The notes below the pieces were generated by a model. It saw only the letters and a list, made by a program, of their open reading frames with translations, made no database searches and was not told the DNA's origin. From positions 1 through 64,000 of the forward strand of contig NZ_JALRNF010000001.1 in the NCBI RefSeq assembly GCF_030272895.1: DNA of 64,000 nucleotides. The letters are read 5' to 3'. Shown here in pieces: positions 7,740-16,478 of the stretch. Position 1 is the stretch's first letter. Each line of letters begins with the position of its first letter. Source of the stretch: Pseudomonas sp. BGr12 (GTDB lineage: Bacteria > Pseudomonadota > Gammaproteobacteria > Pseudomonadales > Pseudomonadaceae). The position numbers and the translations under genes are program-made.

Positions 7740-8735
7740 TCACTCTCCCTGGGGTGCCGGCAACGGGATATAGGCCAGCGGCCTGGGCATGCGCATCACC
7801 GCATCGGCCGCCAGGTTGGCCTTGGTGATGTCGACCATGCCCTGGGCATCGAGCAGGCGGATCACCTGCGGCTTGCTGATGTCGTTGCCGAAGAAATCTT
7901 CCCAATGCCCCAGCACCACCATTCGCGGCTTGTTCAGACGCAGCAACGCGCCAGGATAGTCGTCGACCTTGTCCCAGTTACCCACGCACAGAATCTCCAC
8001 ATCGATACGCTTGTTATCGTCGAGCACCGGTGGAAAACCGTAGGGTGGACGACTCGCCGAGTCCTGGTAGTGAATGCGATACACCACACGCCCCTGATCG
8101 TCGAGCAGGTCGACCAGCCAGGCCAGGGACTGTCCGGTCTTCCAGTTCCACACGGCCGTGGGCAGGCGCTTGAGGTCGTGCCCGACCTCGCCATCGAACA
8201 GCACGACATGATCCAGATGCGGTGAATGAAGGCTCTGGAGGGCCATGGCACGCAGGTGCCCGCCAGCGGAATACAGCCAGTTACCCGGCTGACCGGGGGT
8301 GCTGATCCTGGCCATGCTGGCCTCGGCGTTGACGATCCGGCTGGCCGGCAATTCGGCGCGCAAAATGTGGCCCACGGTCCGCGAGCCGTACGCCTTGGCC
8401 TTGGGCGCGTGCTTCTGCATGACCCACGGCACATCGAGCAGGTGGTCGTAATGCCCATGACCGATCAGCACCATGGTCACGTCCTCTGCCGGCGGCATCA
8501 GCCGGTCGATCTTGTCATGATCGGCCACCACCCGCAGCGGCGGCATCGCAGGGTTGGTGAACGATGGCGCGAACAACAGGCCCTCGCCCTTCCAGTGCAG
8601 CAGAAAGCCGCCCACCCCCAGCCATTGCAAGCTCGGTGTCGGCGGCGGCTTGGGCATGTCCCACAGGTCCAGGCCGACCGGATCCTTCGCACACCCCGCC
8701 AGCATCAGAACCAACAACAGTGCAGCGCGCCTCAT
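7740..8735 (-). CDS. MBL-fold (UlaG-like) metal-dependent hydrolase, predicted lipoprotein
   Basis: This 331-residue protein has a lipoprotein signal (MRRAALLLVLMLAGC, lipobox LAGC with Cys15), so it should be lipid-anchored in the envelope. The metallo-beta-lactamase signature H-x-H-x-D-H is seen in IGHGHYDHLL. The overall layout resembles UlaG/NAPE-PLD-like hydrolases (Lactamase_B_2). The substrate is unknown. It is transcribed divergently from the GNAT acetyltransferase gene at 8832 and convergently with the AhpD-like gene. Exported MBL lipoproteins of this type are common in Pseudomonas but poorly characterised. Confidence 0.82.
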   Translation of the reverse strand: MRRAALLLVLMLAGCAKDPVGLDLWDMPKPPPTPSLQWLGVGGFLLHWKGEGLLFAPSFTNPAMPPLRVVADHDKIDRLMPPAEDVTMVLIGHGHYDHLLDVPWVMQKHAPKAKAYGSRTVGHILRAELPASRIVNAEASMARISTPGQPGNWLYSAGGHLRAMALQSLHSPHLDHVVLFDGEVGHDLKRLPTAVWNWKTGQSLAWLVDLLDDQGRVVYRIHYQDSASRPPYGFPPVLDDNKRIDVEILCVGNWDKVDDYPGALLRLNKPRMVVLGHWEDFFGNDISKPQVIRLLDAQGMVDITKANLAADAVMRMPRPLAYIPLPAPQGE

Positions 8736-8831
8736 GACCGTGCCCTCCGTTCCTGCTCAAAGCGTAGTGCGCCACCCGCCGCTTTGCGTTTTCGCATAAG
8801 CTAGTGGCCGAACCGCTTTCCAGGACTTTCC

Positions 8832-9398
8832 ATGATCCACATCCGCCCCATGACCGCCGCCGACTTCGAGCACTTCTGGCCCACCTTCCAGGCCGTTGTC
8901 AGTGCCCGCGAAACCTATGCCTTCGATCCGGCCCTGAGCCAGGAGCAGGCACGTCAGCTGTGGCTGGAGGCGCCGCTGCACACACTGGTGGCCGAAGAGG
9001 ACGGCGTGCTGCTCGGCTCCTACTACCTCAAGGCCAATGCCGCCGGCCCCGGCAGCCATGTGTGCAACTGTGGCTACATGGTCAGCGAGGCCGCCCGTGG
9101 CCGCGGCGTGGCGCGCCTGATGTGCGAGCACTCCCAGCGCCTTGCGCGGGAACAGGGTTTTCTGGCCATGCAGTTCAACTCGGTAGTGGCGAGCAATGAA
9201 GTGGCGGTGACCCTGTGGCACAAGCTCGGCTTCGAGACCGTCGGCCGCCTGCCGCGCGCCTATCGTCATGCACGCCTGGGGCTGGTGGATTGCCTGGTGA
9301 TGTACAAGTGGCTGGCCGAACCTGCCGAGCCGCAGCAGCCCAAACTGATCGGGCGCAAGAACATCGAGGCGGTGGTGTCGCGCAAGCGCGGGCGTTGA
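8832..9398 (+). CDS. GNAT-family N-acetyltransferase
   Basis: This 188-residue protein shows the acetyl-CoA-binding motif A in SEAARGRGVARLMCEHS (Q/R-x-x-G-x-G/A pattern). The preceding strand HVCNCGYMVS and the downstream LWHKLGFETVGRLP are typical of GNAT enzymes. The ATG at 8832 follows CAGGACTTTCC. The substrate cannot be inferred. It is a single gene with a lone REP copy behind it. Confidence 0.85.
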   Translation: MIHIRPMTAADFEHFWPTFQAVVSARETYAFDPALSQEQARQLWLEAPLHTLVAEEDGVLLGSYYLKANAAGPGSHVCNCGYMVSEAARGRGVARLMCEHSQRLAREQGFLAMQFNSVVASNEVAVTLWHKLGFETVGRLPRAYRHARLGLVDCLVMYKWLAEPAEPQQPKLIGRKNIEAVVSRKRGR

Positions 9399-9410
9399 GA
9401 TTTTTCGAGC

Positions 9411-9439
9411 GCAATCGCGGGGCGAGCCCGCTCCCACAG
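9411..9439. repeat. Solitary REP element
   Basis: A single copy GCAATCGCGGGGCGAGCCCG plus CTCCCACAG with no facing partner, between the GNAT gene and the mevalonate cluster. Confidence 0.8.
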
Positions 9440-9541
9440 GGTGGGTTGGTGGGTGATGTGCAGTCACCCCCTGGCATTTTTGCCAGTATCGCGTCTGGCC
9501 CAATTGCACCAACATCGTCGTAGATCCAATGCCTGCAAGCG

Positions 9542-10789
9542 ATGGAGACGATTGAGGTGAAAGCACCGTCGGCAACCGATAAAAAGGGACTGGTCAAGGC
9601 GCTGGTCAAGGGTGAACTGCACTTGCATCAGTTGCCCGGGGAGTTGCCGCTTGCCGACGTCGCCCACATTCGCCGCGAGGCCTTGCAACAGCTGACCAAG
9701 GCCTCGCTGCGCGCCACAGGTGATTACACCTTCGACCCGCACAACGCCAAATGCGAGAACTTCATCGGTGCCGTCCAGGTACCTGTCGGCGTGGTCGGTC
9801 CTGTTGTCGTCAACGGCCAACAGGTCGAAGCCGGGGAAACTGTCTACGCGCCGCTGGCAACCACCGAAGGCGCGCTGATCGCCAGCGTCGCCCGGGGCTG
9901 CAGCGCCTTGCGCGAAGCCGCCGGCGCCATCGTCCGGGTCGAAGAGGTCGGCATCACCCGGGCACCGGTATTTCGCACCGAGGGGATCGTGCAGACCCAG
10001 GCCTTTTTGGCCTGGATCAGCGAGCACTACCCGGACATCAAGCGCAGTTGCGAAGCCGATAGCCGTTTCCTGGTGCTGCTGGACATCACCCCGGCGGTCG
10101 TCGGCACCACCATTTACCTGCGCTTCAGATTCAGCAGCGGCGATGCCATGGGCATGAACATGGCGACACTGGCCTGCGACCGGGCGGTGACCCAGGTCAT
10201 CGTGCCTGGCACCGACGTGGCCTGCGTCAGCATCTCGGGCAACTACTGCGTCGATAAAAAGCCTGCTGCCATCAATTTCATCAGTGGCCGCGGCAAACGA
10301 ATTTTTGCCGAGGCCTGTCTAAGCGCGGACATACTGCGCAGCACCCTCAAGACCCAGGCCGATGCCCTGTGCGAGGTACAATACCGAAAAACCCTGCTGG
10401 GTTCGATCATGGCCGGGGCGTATGGCTGCAACGCTCATCACGCCAATATCCTGGCCGCCTTCTTCCTGGCCACCGGCCAGGACCTGGCCCACACCGCCGA
10501 GGGTGGCATGGGCATCACCTGTATCGAGCCCCGTGACCAGGGCGCCGTGTACATTTCCGTCTCGCTGCCCGATGTGCCGCTGGCCACGGTCGGCGGCGGC
10601 ACCGGGCTGTCCACGCAGCGCGAGGCGCTGGCGCTGATGGGGATCAGTCCGGGGGCCCGCCCTCCCGGCGCCGACACCCTGCGCCTGGCTGAAATCCTTG
10701 GCGCCCTGGTGCTGGCCGGTGAACTGTCGATCCTCTCGGCCCAGGCCGCCCACCACCTGGCCCAGGCGCACCAGCGCCTGGGGCGCTGA
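9542..10789 (+). CDS. mvaA: Hydroxymethylglutaryl-CoA reductase, class I type
   Basis: This 415-residue enzyme reduces HMG-CoA to mevalonate. Class I hallmarks and catalytic residues are visible: ENFIGAVQVPVGVVGPV (about 72-88), Glu109 in TTEGALIAS, DAMGMNMATLACDRA (201-215), Lys239 in the DKKPAAINFISGRGK block, Asp314 in GQDLAHTAEGG and the terminal His410 in AQAHQRLGR. The DKKPAAIN block looks archaeal/eukaryotic, unlike the class II mevalonate-degrading enzyme known from P. mevalonii. No strong ribosome binding site precedes the ATG. It heads a tight three-gene unit with mevalonate kinase (5-nt gap) and a decarboxylase. No HMG-CoA synthase is nearby, so mevalonate supply must come from elsewhere or the pathway runs differently. 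Confidence 0.92.
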   Translation: METIEVKAPSATDKKGLVKALVKGELHLHQLPGELPLADVAHIRREALQQLTKASLRATGDYTFDPHNAKCENFIGAVQVPVGVVGPVVVNGQQVEAGETVYAPLATTEGALIASVARGCSALREAAGAIVRVEEVGITRAPVFRTEGIVQTQAFLAWISEHYPDIKRSCEADSRFLVLLDITPAVVGTTIYLRFRFSSGDAMGMNMATLACDRAVTQVIVPGTDVACVSISGNYCVDKKPAAINFISGRGKRIFAEACLSADILRSTLKTQADALCEVQYRKTLLGSIMAGAYGCNAHHANILAAFFLATGQDLAHTAEGGMGITCIEPRDQGAVYISVSLPDVPLATVGGGTGLSTQREALALMGISPGARPPGADTLRLAEILGALVLAGELSILSAQAAHHLAQAHQRLGR

Positions 10790-10794
10790 GCCCG

Positions 10795-11859
10795 ATGAGC
10801 GAGGGCAGCATTAGCGCGGTAGCTCCCGGGAAGATCATCCTGATGGGCGAGCACGCCGTGGCCCATCACAGCCCCGCTGTCGTTGCCACACTCGGCCTTT
10901 ACTGCAAGGTCCAGGTGCTACCGAAATCGTCGCAGTTGATCGAGCTGTGCTTGCCGGACCTGGGCATGCATCGGTGTTATTCACGCCAAGCGGTGCTCGA
11001 TTACGCCCTGCAGGCACGCCAGGCCTGGCAAGCCTATCGGTGCCACCCTGATGCGCACAGGTTTCGCGCCTTGAGAGGCCAGGCGGGCGACCACCTGGCC
11101 AAATGCGCCGTCGGTGAAACCCTGCTGCACCTGGGGCACGGGTTCAACCAGGGTCTGAAGATCAGCGTGCACTCGCAGATTCCCATCGGCGCGGGCATGG
11201 GCAGCTCGGCCGCCCTGGCAGTGTGCATACCGGCCGCGATCATCAGCCACTTCACGCGCAGGGCTGAAGTTGCGCAGGTGCAGCATCTGGCTCGCCAGAT
11301 CGAGCAACGCCAGCATGGCCTGCCCTCCGGCGTCGATCATCGAACCATTGTCCAGGGCGGTGTCGCGAGCTTCATGCCCGCTGCGGGTGATGACCTGCAG
11401 CTCTGCCCCCTTCGCGATGCCGGTGCCGTGTTGAACGAGCTGCGCCTGTACAACACCGGTACCGCCAATGAAAGTACCGGAGCCGTGGTGACTGCCGTAC
11501 GCAACACCCTGCAAGACGCGCACAGCCCCCTGCTGCAATCGATGCGCCAGACCACCCAAGCATTCATCGCACTGCTGCGATCCCCGCATTGCGATCGCGC
11601 CCGCTTGTATGCGCTGATCCGTGACTATGAACGTGCCCTTGAAGCGCTGGGTGTCGTGCCTGGCCCCGTTCAGGCGTTGATCCGGGAAATCGAAAAATCG
11701 GGTGGTGCGGCAAAGGTTTCCGGTGCCGGTGCGCTCTCCGGATCCAGCGCTGGTCTGCTGCTGGTGCTCCCCCCCGTCACTGCCGCCCCCTTGCTCCAGG
11801 GCCTGGACGCAATCGAGGCGCCCCTTGCGGTCGAAGGCCTGTGGGTACAACGACCATGA
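10795..11859 (+). CDS. mvaK1: Mevalonate kinase (GHMP family)
   Basis: This 354-residue GHMP kinase is predicted to phosphorylate mevalonate to 5-phosphomevalonate. Motif 1 is APGKIILMGEHAVAHHSPAV (residues 10-29) and motif 2 is PIGAGMGSSAALAV, the ATP-binding glycine-rich loop. Motif 3 is KVSGAGALSGSSAG near residue 305. LPSGVDHRTIVQGG supplies the catalytic Asp region. It begins 5 nt after the HMG-CoA reductase stop, and its stop codon overlaps the next ATG (ATGA at 11856-11859), so the genes are translationally coupled. A phosphomevalonate kinase role cannot be excluded from sequence alone, but motif 1 and the gene context favour mevalonate kinase. Confidence 0.85.
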   Translation: MSEGSISAVAPGKIILMGEHAVAHHSPAVVATLGLYCKVQVLPKSSQLIELCLPDLGMHRCYSRQAVLDYALQARQAWQAYRCHPDAHRFRALRGQAGDHLAKCAVGETLLHLGHGFNQGLKISVHSQIPIGAGMGSSAALAVCIPAAIISHFTRRAEVAQVQHLARQIEQRQHGLPSGVDHRTIVQGGVASFMPAAGDDLQLCPLRDAGAVLNELRLYNTGTANESTGAVVTAVRNTLQDAHSPLLQSMRQTTQAFIALLRSPHCDRARLYALIRDYERALEALGVVPGPVQALIREIEKSGGAAKVSGAGALSGSSAGLLLVLPPVTAAPLLQGLDAIEAPLAVEGLWVQRP

Positions 11860-12857
11860 ACAAGATCAGTGTCTCATCGCCCAGCAACATTGCCTTGATC
11901 AAGTATTGGGGCATGAGCGACGCCAAGCGCACATTGCCTGCCAACAGGTCGCTGTCGATGACCCTGAGCCGCTGCGTCAGCCTCTATACCCTGGAAACAC
12001 TGGACGATTCGAGCCCTGACGAAATCTACTGGCGTGCTGAAGACGGCACGCTCGAAGCCGCAGACCCGATCATGCGCCTGGGCATCGAACAGCATGTGCG
12101 ACGACTTCGCCAGTGCAGCGACTTCCGGCAGCCGCTGCGCATCGCCACCACCAATACCTTTCCAACCAGCGCGGGTATCGCCTCTTCCGCCTCGGGGTAC
12201 TCTGCCCTGGCGCTGGCGTTTGCCGCGCTGTTCGGCCAGCTGTCGTCACCCGACCAGCTCAGCGGCCTGGCGCGCCTTTCCGGTTCGGGCTCCGCAGCCC
12301 GATCGCTACTGGGCGGTTTCGTCACATGGCCCGGTGATGCCGACGACCCGCAAAGCCCGGCCCGGCAACTGGCAACCGCCGCCCATTGGCCGCTGCACGA
12401 CATCATCGTGGTGGTCGACGGTTCAGCGAAAACAACCAGCTCGCGGATCGGTCATTTGCGCGCCCAGAGCAGCCCGTTCTACCAGCGCCGCCAACAACTG
12501 TTGGTGGAACGCCTGAGGCATCTACAGCACGCCATCCTGACCCGTGATTTTTCCCGCTTTGCCGATATCGTCGAGTGCGAGGCCATCGAGCTTCACTTGA
12601 TCGCCATGTCGTCCGTGCCGCCGCTGTTCTATTGGCAGCCGGCAACCCTCTCGGTGTTGTACCGGGTGCAGCAACTTCGGCGCAACGGCCTGGATGTCTG
12701 CACGACCTTCGATGCAGGCCCCAATGCCCATGTGCTCTGTACGCCCGAGCATTGTCCCAAGGTGCTTGCGGTGCTGCGCGAACTCGATGGCGTACAACAG
12801 ATCATCCCGGACCAGATCGGCGAAGGCCCGCAGGTGCTGACCCAGGCACTTTTCTGA
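11856..12857 (+). CDS. mvaD: Mevalonate diphosphate/phosphate decarboxylase
   Basis: This 333-residue GHMP-fold decarboxylase has the family motifs NIALIKYWG (11-19), NTFPTSAGIASSASGYSAL, GSGSAARSLLGGFVTW and TFDAGPNAHV, which carries the catalytic Asp. In yeast and bacterial enzymes the first motif reads KYWGKRD; here it is KYWGMSD. The lysine that contacts the diphosphate (yeast K22) is therefore Met20. With no phosphomevalonate kinase in the cluster, the substrate could be mevalonate 5-phosphate (giving isopentenyl phosphate) rather than the diphosphate; this is inference. The start overlaps the kinase stop (ATGA), so the two are coupled. Confidence 0.82.
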   Translation: MNKISVSSPSNIALIKYWGMSDAKRTLPANRSLSMTLSRCVSLYTLETLDDSSPDEIYWRAEDGTLEAADPIMRLGIEQHVRRLRQCSDFRQPLRIATTNTFPTSAGIASSASGYSALALAFAALFGQLSSPDQLSGLARLSGSGSAARSLLGGFVTWPGDADDPQSPARQLATAAHWPLHDIIVVVDGSAKTTSSRIGHLRAQSSPFYQRRQQLLVERLRHLQHAILTRDFSRFADIVECEAIELHLIAMSSVPPLFYWQPATLSVLYRVQQLRRNGLDVCTTFDAGPNAHVLCTPEHCPKVLAVLRELDGVQQIIPDQIGEGPQVLTQALF

Positions 12858-12931
12858 GCCCCGGCTTACACCGCAACACACGGCCAAGTCGTTGACTGCA
12901 AAGACATTCGATGGTCAGATGCGCGCCAGTT

Positions 12932-13108
12932 TCAGGTGTCCTGCGCCGCCGCGCGCAGGGTGAAACGGGAAGCCGGTGCGTCACATGAAGTGATCAGTCC
13001 GGCGCTGCCCCCGCAACGGTAAGCGAGCGAAGCCTTCGAAACACCACTGTGCCACGGCATGGGAAGGTGAAGGCCTTCACGACCCTCGCAAGCCCGGAGA
13101 CCGGCCTG
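12932..13108 (+). promoter_or_regulatory. Cobalamin riboswitch
   Basis: The conserved adenosylcobalamin riboswitch elements appear in order: GGTGTCCTG at 12935, GGGAAGCCGGTG near 12967-12978, the B12 box CTGCCCCCGCAACGGTAAGC at about 13005-13024, and the closing AAGCCCGGAGACCGGCCT at 13090-13107. It ends about 120 nt before the ATG of the TonB-dependent receptor gene at 13231. A GC-rich inverted repeat (GCGCAGGC with GCCTGCGC, about 13139-13168) follows and may be part of the expression platform. The intergenic stretch 12858-13230 otherwise holds only the promoter for this leader. Confidence 0.9.
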
Positions 13109-13230
13109 AAGCTTCGTTTGGCAACCCCGCGGTGGGCGGGCGCAGGCCGGTTTGCGTGCGCCTGCGCGCGCGATTCCTCCATGCGTTGTTCCCTCCGGGA
13201 TTCATTTCTTCCTGTTCGATTTGGAACGAC

Positions 13231-15372
13231 ATGTCCCGTACTTCCAAGCTTCACACCCTGGCGGCCAATGCCCTGGCGCCCTGCCTGGCATTCTCCCTGC
13301 CGACCTTCGCCGAAGACCGCGAGCCTGTTCCCCTGGCCCTGCCCTCGACGGCCATCACCAGCAGCAGCGACACCGCGCCGATCAGCCTGGCCACGCCCCT
13401 GCCGGCCGGCTCGCGCCTGAACCTCAGCGCCCTGGACACCCCGGCCAGCACCAGCAGCCTCAGCGCCGAGGTCATCGATGGGCGCAACAACCGCAGCGTG
13501 CAGGATGCCGTCAGCCGCTCGCCGGGCATCACCTCGATCGCCACCCCGGGCAACGGCAACACCGCCCTGTCGGCACGGGGCTTTACCGGGCACGATGCGG
13601 TGATGACCCTGTTCGATGGCTCGCGCTTGTACACCGGCGCCGGTACCCAGACCTTCCCGGTGGCCCCATGGATGGTCGAGCGCATCGACATCATCCGCGG
13701 GCCTGCCTCGGTGCTCTACGGTGAAGGCGCTACCGGTGCGGTGGTCAACGTGATCCCGAAAAAGCCCTTCGCCGGCGAGATCAGCAACCACCTGCGCCTG
13801 GGCTACGGCAGTGATGACCGCCAGCAACTGGGCCTGGACAGCGGCGGTTCGCTGGGCGAGCGGCTGAGCTACCGGCTGACCCTCGACCGCCAGCAATCCA
13901 ATGGCTGGGTCGACCATGGCGAGTCGCAGAACCTGGCCATGAGCGCCGCCCTGCGCTTCGATGCCAGCGACGACCTGAGTTTCACCCTGGCCCACGAGCG
14001 CGGTGATGCCGAGCCGATGAACTACTTCGGCACGCCCTTGATCGACGGCCACTACCGCGACAGCCTGCGCAAGAAGAACTACAACGTGCGCAACGACGTG
14101 CAGCGCTACCATGACGAATGGACGCGGCTGAACAGCGACTGGACCCTGAGCGATTCGCTCAGCGCCAGCAACCAGCTCTACTACATCAAGAGCCGCCGTC
14201 ACTGGCGCAATGCCGAGGACTACACCTGGAGCCCAGACCAGGGCCTGCTCCAGCGCGGCAGCTACCTGGAAATCAAGCACGACCAGGAACAGATCGGCGA
14301 CCGCCAGAGCTTCACCTTCGACCACTCACTGTTCGGCCTTGCCAGCAAGACCGTGGTGGGCGCCGAGTACAACCGCATCCGTTTCGGCATCGACAGCAAC
14401 TCACCCTACACCGACATCGGCGGTGACTTCGTCGACCCGTGGAACCCGGCGCCTGGCGACTTCCACAGCCAGGACCCGACCCGCCCGCAAAGCCACAGCA
14501 CCACCCGCACCTTCGCCCTGTTCGCCGAGAACCGCACCCAGCTGTCAGCACGCTGGTCGCTGGTGACCGGCATTCGCCGCGACCAGAACCACATCGATCG
14601 CACCAACCTGATCGACGACAGCCGCAGCGACCGAAGCCTGGGCGGTGGCAACTGGCGCGCCGGGCTGGTGTTCGCGCTGACCGACGAGCTGTCGTTGTAT
14701 GGCCAGTATTCCACCAGCGAGGACGGTGTCAGCGACCTGATCACCCTGAGCCCCGCCCAGCAGCAATTCGACCTCACCGAAGCGAAGCAGACCGAGTTCG
14801 GCCTCAAGCAGCTGTTCTGGGACGGCCGTGGCGAATGGACCCTGGCGGCCTATCACATCGTCAAAAAGAAGCTGTTGGTCGACAACCCGATCACCCACCA
14901 GAAGGAACAGGCCGGGCAACAGACCTCCGACGGCCTGGAGGCGACCCTGGAGCTGGTCCTGGCCAACCAGTGGCAGGTCTCGGCCAACGCCTCGGTGGTA
15001 CGCGCCCGATACGACGACTTCGAGCAGACCGTGGACGGTGAGTCGGTCTCCCGGGCCGGCAACCGGCCGAGCAATGTGCCACGGCGCACCGCCAACCTGT
15101 GGGTGAACAAGGGCCTGGGCCACGGCGTGGAGGCCGGCATGGGGCTGCGGTACGTCGATAAGCGCTATGCCGACACCGCCAATAGCCAGACGGTGCCGGG
15201 CTTTACCGTGGTCGATGCCAACCTGGGCTGGCAGGTGCTGCCGGATGTGCGGTTGGGACTGCAGCTGAACAACCTGCTGGACCGTCGTTATGCAGCGACG
15301 GCGCACAGTGGCGAGCAGTGGATCATGGGCCAGCCACGGTCGTATTTTGCGACGCTGGATTACAGTTTCTGA
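13231..15372 (+). CDS. TonB-dependent outer-membrane receptor (siderophore-receptor-like) under a B12 riboswitch
   Basis: This 713-residue outer-membrane receptor has a signal peptide (residues 1 to about 28, LAFSLPTFA/ED). Its plug domain contains SVQDAVSRSPGITS and ERIDIIRGPASVLYGEGATG, followed by a 22-strand barrel ending in FATLDYSF with the required terminal Phe. No N-terminal STN signalling domain is seen, so it is not a transducer receptor. The plug and barrel resemble ferric-hydroxamate/ferrichrome receptors rather than BtuB, yet a cobalamin riboswitch leads into it. It may carry a corrinoid, a cobalt chelate or another B12-linked ligand. The ATG at 13231 is used because the signal peptide begins there. 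Confidence 0.88.
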   Translation: MSRTSKLHTLAANALAPCLAFSLPTFAEDREPVPLALPSTAITSSSDTAPISLATPLPAGSRLNLSALDTPASTSSLSAEVIDGRNNRSVQDAVSRSPGITSIATPGNGNTALSARGFTGHDAVMTLFDGSRLYTGAGTQTFPVAPWMVERIDIIRGPASVLYGEGATGAVVNVIPKKPFAGEISNHLRLGYGSDDRQQLGLDSGGSLGERLSYRLTLDRQQSNGWVDHGESQNLAMSAALRFDASDDLSFTLAHERGDAEPMNYFGTPLIDGHYRDSLRKKNYNVRNDVQRYHDEWTRLNSDWTLSDSLSASNQLYYIKSRRHWRNAEDYTWSPDQGLLQRGSYLEIKHDQEQIGDRQSFTFDHSLFGLASKTVVGAEYNRIRFGIDSNSPYTDIGGDFVDPWNPAPGDFHSQDPTRPQSHSTTRTFALFAENRTQLSARWSLVTGIRRDQNHIDRTNLIDDSRSDRSLGGGNWRAGLVFALTDELSLYGQYSTSEDGVSDLITLSPAQQQFDLTEAKQTEFGLKQLFWDGRGEWTLAAYHIVKKKLLVDNPITHQKEQAGQQTSDGLEATLELVLANQWQVSANASVVRARYDDFEQTVDGESVSRAGNRPSNVPRRTANLWVNKGLGHGVEAGMGLRYVDKRYADTANSQTVPGFTVVDANLGWQVLPDVRLGLQLNNLLDRRYAATAHSGEQWIMGQPRSYFATLDYSF

Positions 15373-15380
15373 ATGACTGC

Positions 15381-15449
15381 GCAATCGCGGGGCAAGCCCG
15401 CTCCCACAGGGATCACACAAACCCTGTGGGAGCGGGCTTGCCCCGCGAT
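15381..15449. repeat. Inverted REP pair with extended arms
   Basis: CAATCGCGGGGCAAGCCCGC followed by TCCCACAGGG faces CCCTGTGGGAGCGGGCTTGC followed by CCCGCGAT. The near-perfect hairpin lies between the convergent receptor and LysR genes, where it can act as a terminator or 3' stabiliser. Confidence 0.9.
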
Positions 15450-15462
15450 CAGGCCCAGAACA

Positions 15463-16380
15463 TCACCCCAATTCCGGCAGGCTGTACCGCTCGGCAAAAT
15501 ACTGGCGGAAAAACTCCACCGCCACCCGTACCTTGGCCGAGCTGGCCAGTGGCGAGGTATACACCGCCCAGATATCCGCCGGCTGGTGATAGTCGCCCAG
15601 CACCTGGACCAGACGCCCATCGGCCAGGCTGTCGTGCACATCCCACCAGGAACGCAGCAAGATCCCCCGCCCGTCCAGGCACCACTGGTGCGCCACTTCG
15701 CCGTGGTTGCTCGACAGGCTGCCGGTGACCCGCACGCTTTCCTCCCCCGCCGGCCCTTCCAGCTGCCACACGCCGAAGGGGTGGTCGCGTTCCTTGATCA
15801 CCAGGCAATCGTGGCTGGCCAGGTCCGCCAGCACCTTGGGCGTGCCGCGCCGGGCCAGGTAGGCCGGTGCGGCGCACAGCACCCGGCGGTTGCGGGCCAG
15901 GGGCTTGGCGATCAGGTTGGGGGCGATGACGTTGCCGACGCGGATGTCGAGGTCGACGCCTTCCTCGATCAGGTCCACCAGCCGGTCATGCACGTCCAGA
16001 CGGATGTCCAGGCGCGGATAGCGCTCGGCCAGCTCCGACAGCGCCGGGGCGACGAAGCGCCGGCCCAGCCCCAGGCTGCTGGCAATGCGCAGCTGGCCGG
16101 CCGGCTCGCGGTGCTGGGCGCTGATGTCGTCGCCCATGCGCTGCACCGCATCGAAGATCTGCTGGGCCCACTGATAGACCCGCTCGCCCTCCTCGCTCAC
16201 CGTCACCCGCCGGGTGGTGCGGTGTAGCAGGCGCACCTCGAGGGTGTCTTCCAGTACGCGGATGCGCTTGCTGATAAAGGCCGCCGACATGCCCAGCTCG
16301 TCGGCCACGGCGGCAAAGCTGGCGCGCTTGGCCACCTGGATAAAGATATTGAGGTCGTCGAGGCTCGGTAGATTATTCAC
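15463..16380 (-). CDS. LysR-family regulator, DmlR-like, of the D-malate dehydrogenase gene
   Basis: This 305-residue regulator has the LysR helix-turn-helix at residues 1-60 (DLNIFIQVAKRASFAAVADE, then ISKRIRVLEDTL) and a PBP2-type effector domain of the CrgA/DmlR group. It is divergent from the dmlA-type gene at 16479 across a 98-bp intergenic region, the classic arrangement for a LysR activator of its neighbour. DmlR-type proteins respond to D- or L-malate or tartrate. It probably turns on dmlA when carnitine-derived D-malate appears; this is inferred from position. Confidence 0.85.
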   Translation of the reverse strand: MNNLPSLDDLNIFIQVAKRASFAAVADELGMSAAFISKRIRVLEDTLEVRLLHRTTRRVTVSEEGERVYQWAQQIFDAVQRMGDDISAQHREPAGQLRIASSLGLGRRFVAPALSELAERYPRLDIRLDVHDRLVDLIEEGVDLDIRVGNVIAPNLIAKPLARNRRVLCAAPAYLARRGTPKVLADLASHDCLVIKERDHPFGVWQLEGPAGEESVRVTGSLSSNHGEVAHQWCLDGRGILLRSWWDVHDSLADGRLVQVLGDYHQPADIWAVYTSPLASSAKVRVAVEFFRQYFAERYSLPELG

Positions 16381-16395
16381 GGTTCGTGCACTAAG

Positions 16396-16415
16396 AATCT
16401 ATGAATGGCGAGATT
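16396..16415. promoter_or_regulatory. Candidate LysR operator (AATCT-N10-AGATT)
   Basis: A perfect 5-bp inverted repeat with 10-bp spacing, AATCT at 16396-16400 and AGATT at 16411-16415, lies in the divergent promoter region between the LysR gene and dmlA. It matches the dyad shape expected of LysR recognition sites. Only the palindrome is observed; binding is inferred. Confidence 0.35.
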
Positions 16416-16478
16416 ATCTCTGAATCAAGCCCTTATAGCATGGTCCGCACCTGTTCCCTAGACAACGAGTGCGCCCCC

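Noticed and set aside
9470..9490. TGGCATTTTTGCCA before the HMG-CoA reductase gene as a sigma54 promoter
   Set aside because: The GG and GC elements are only 7 bp apart instead of the required 10; it is a small hairpin only.
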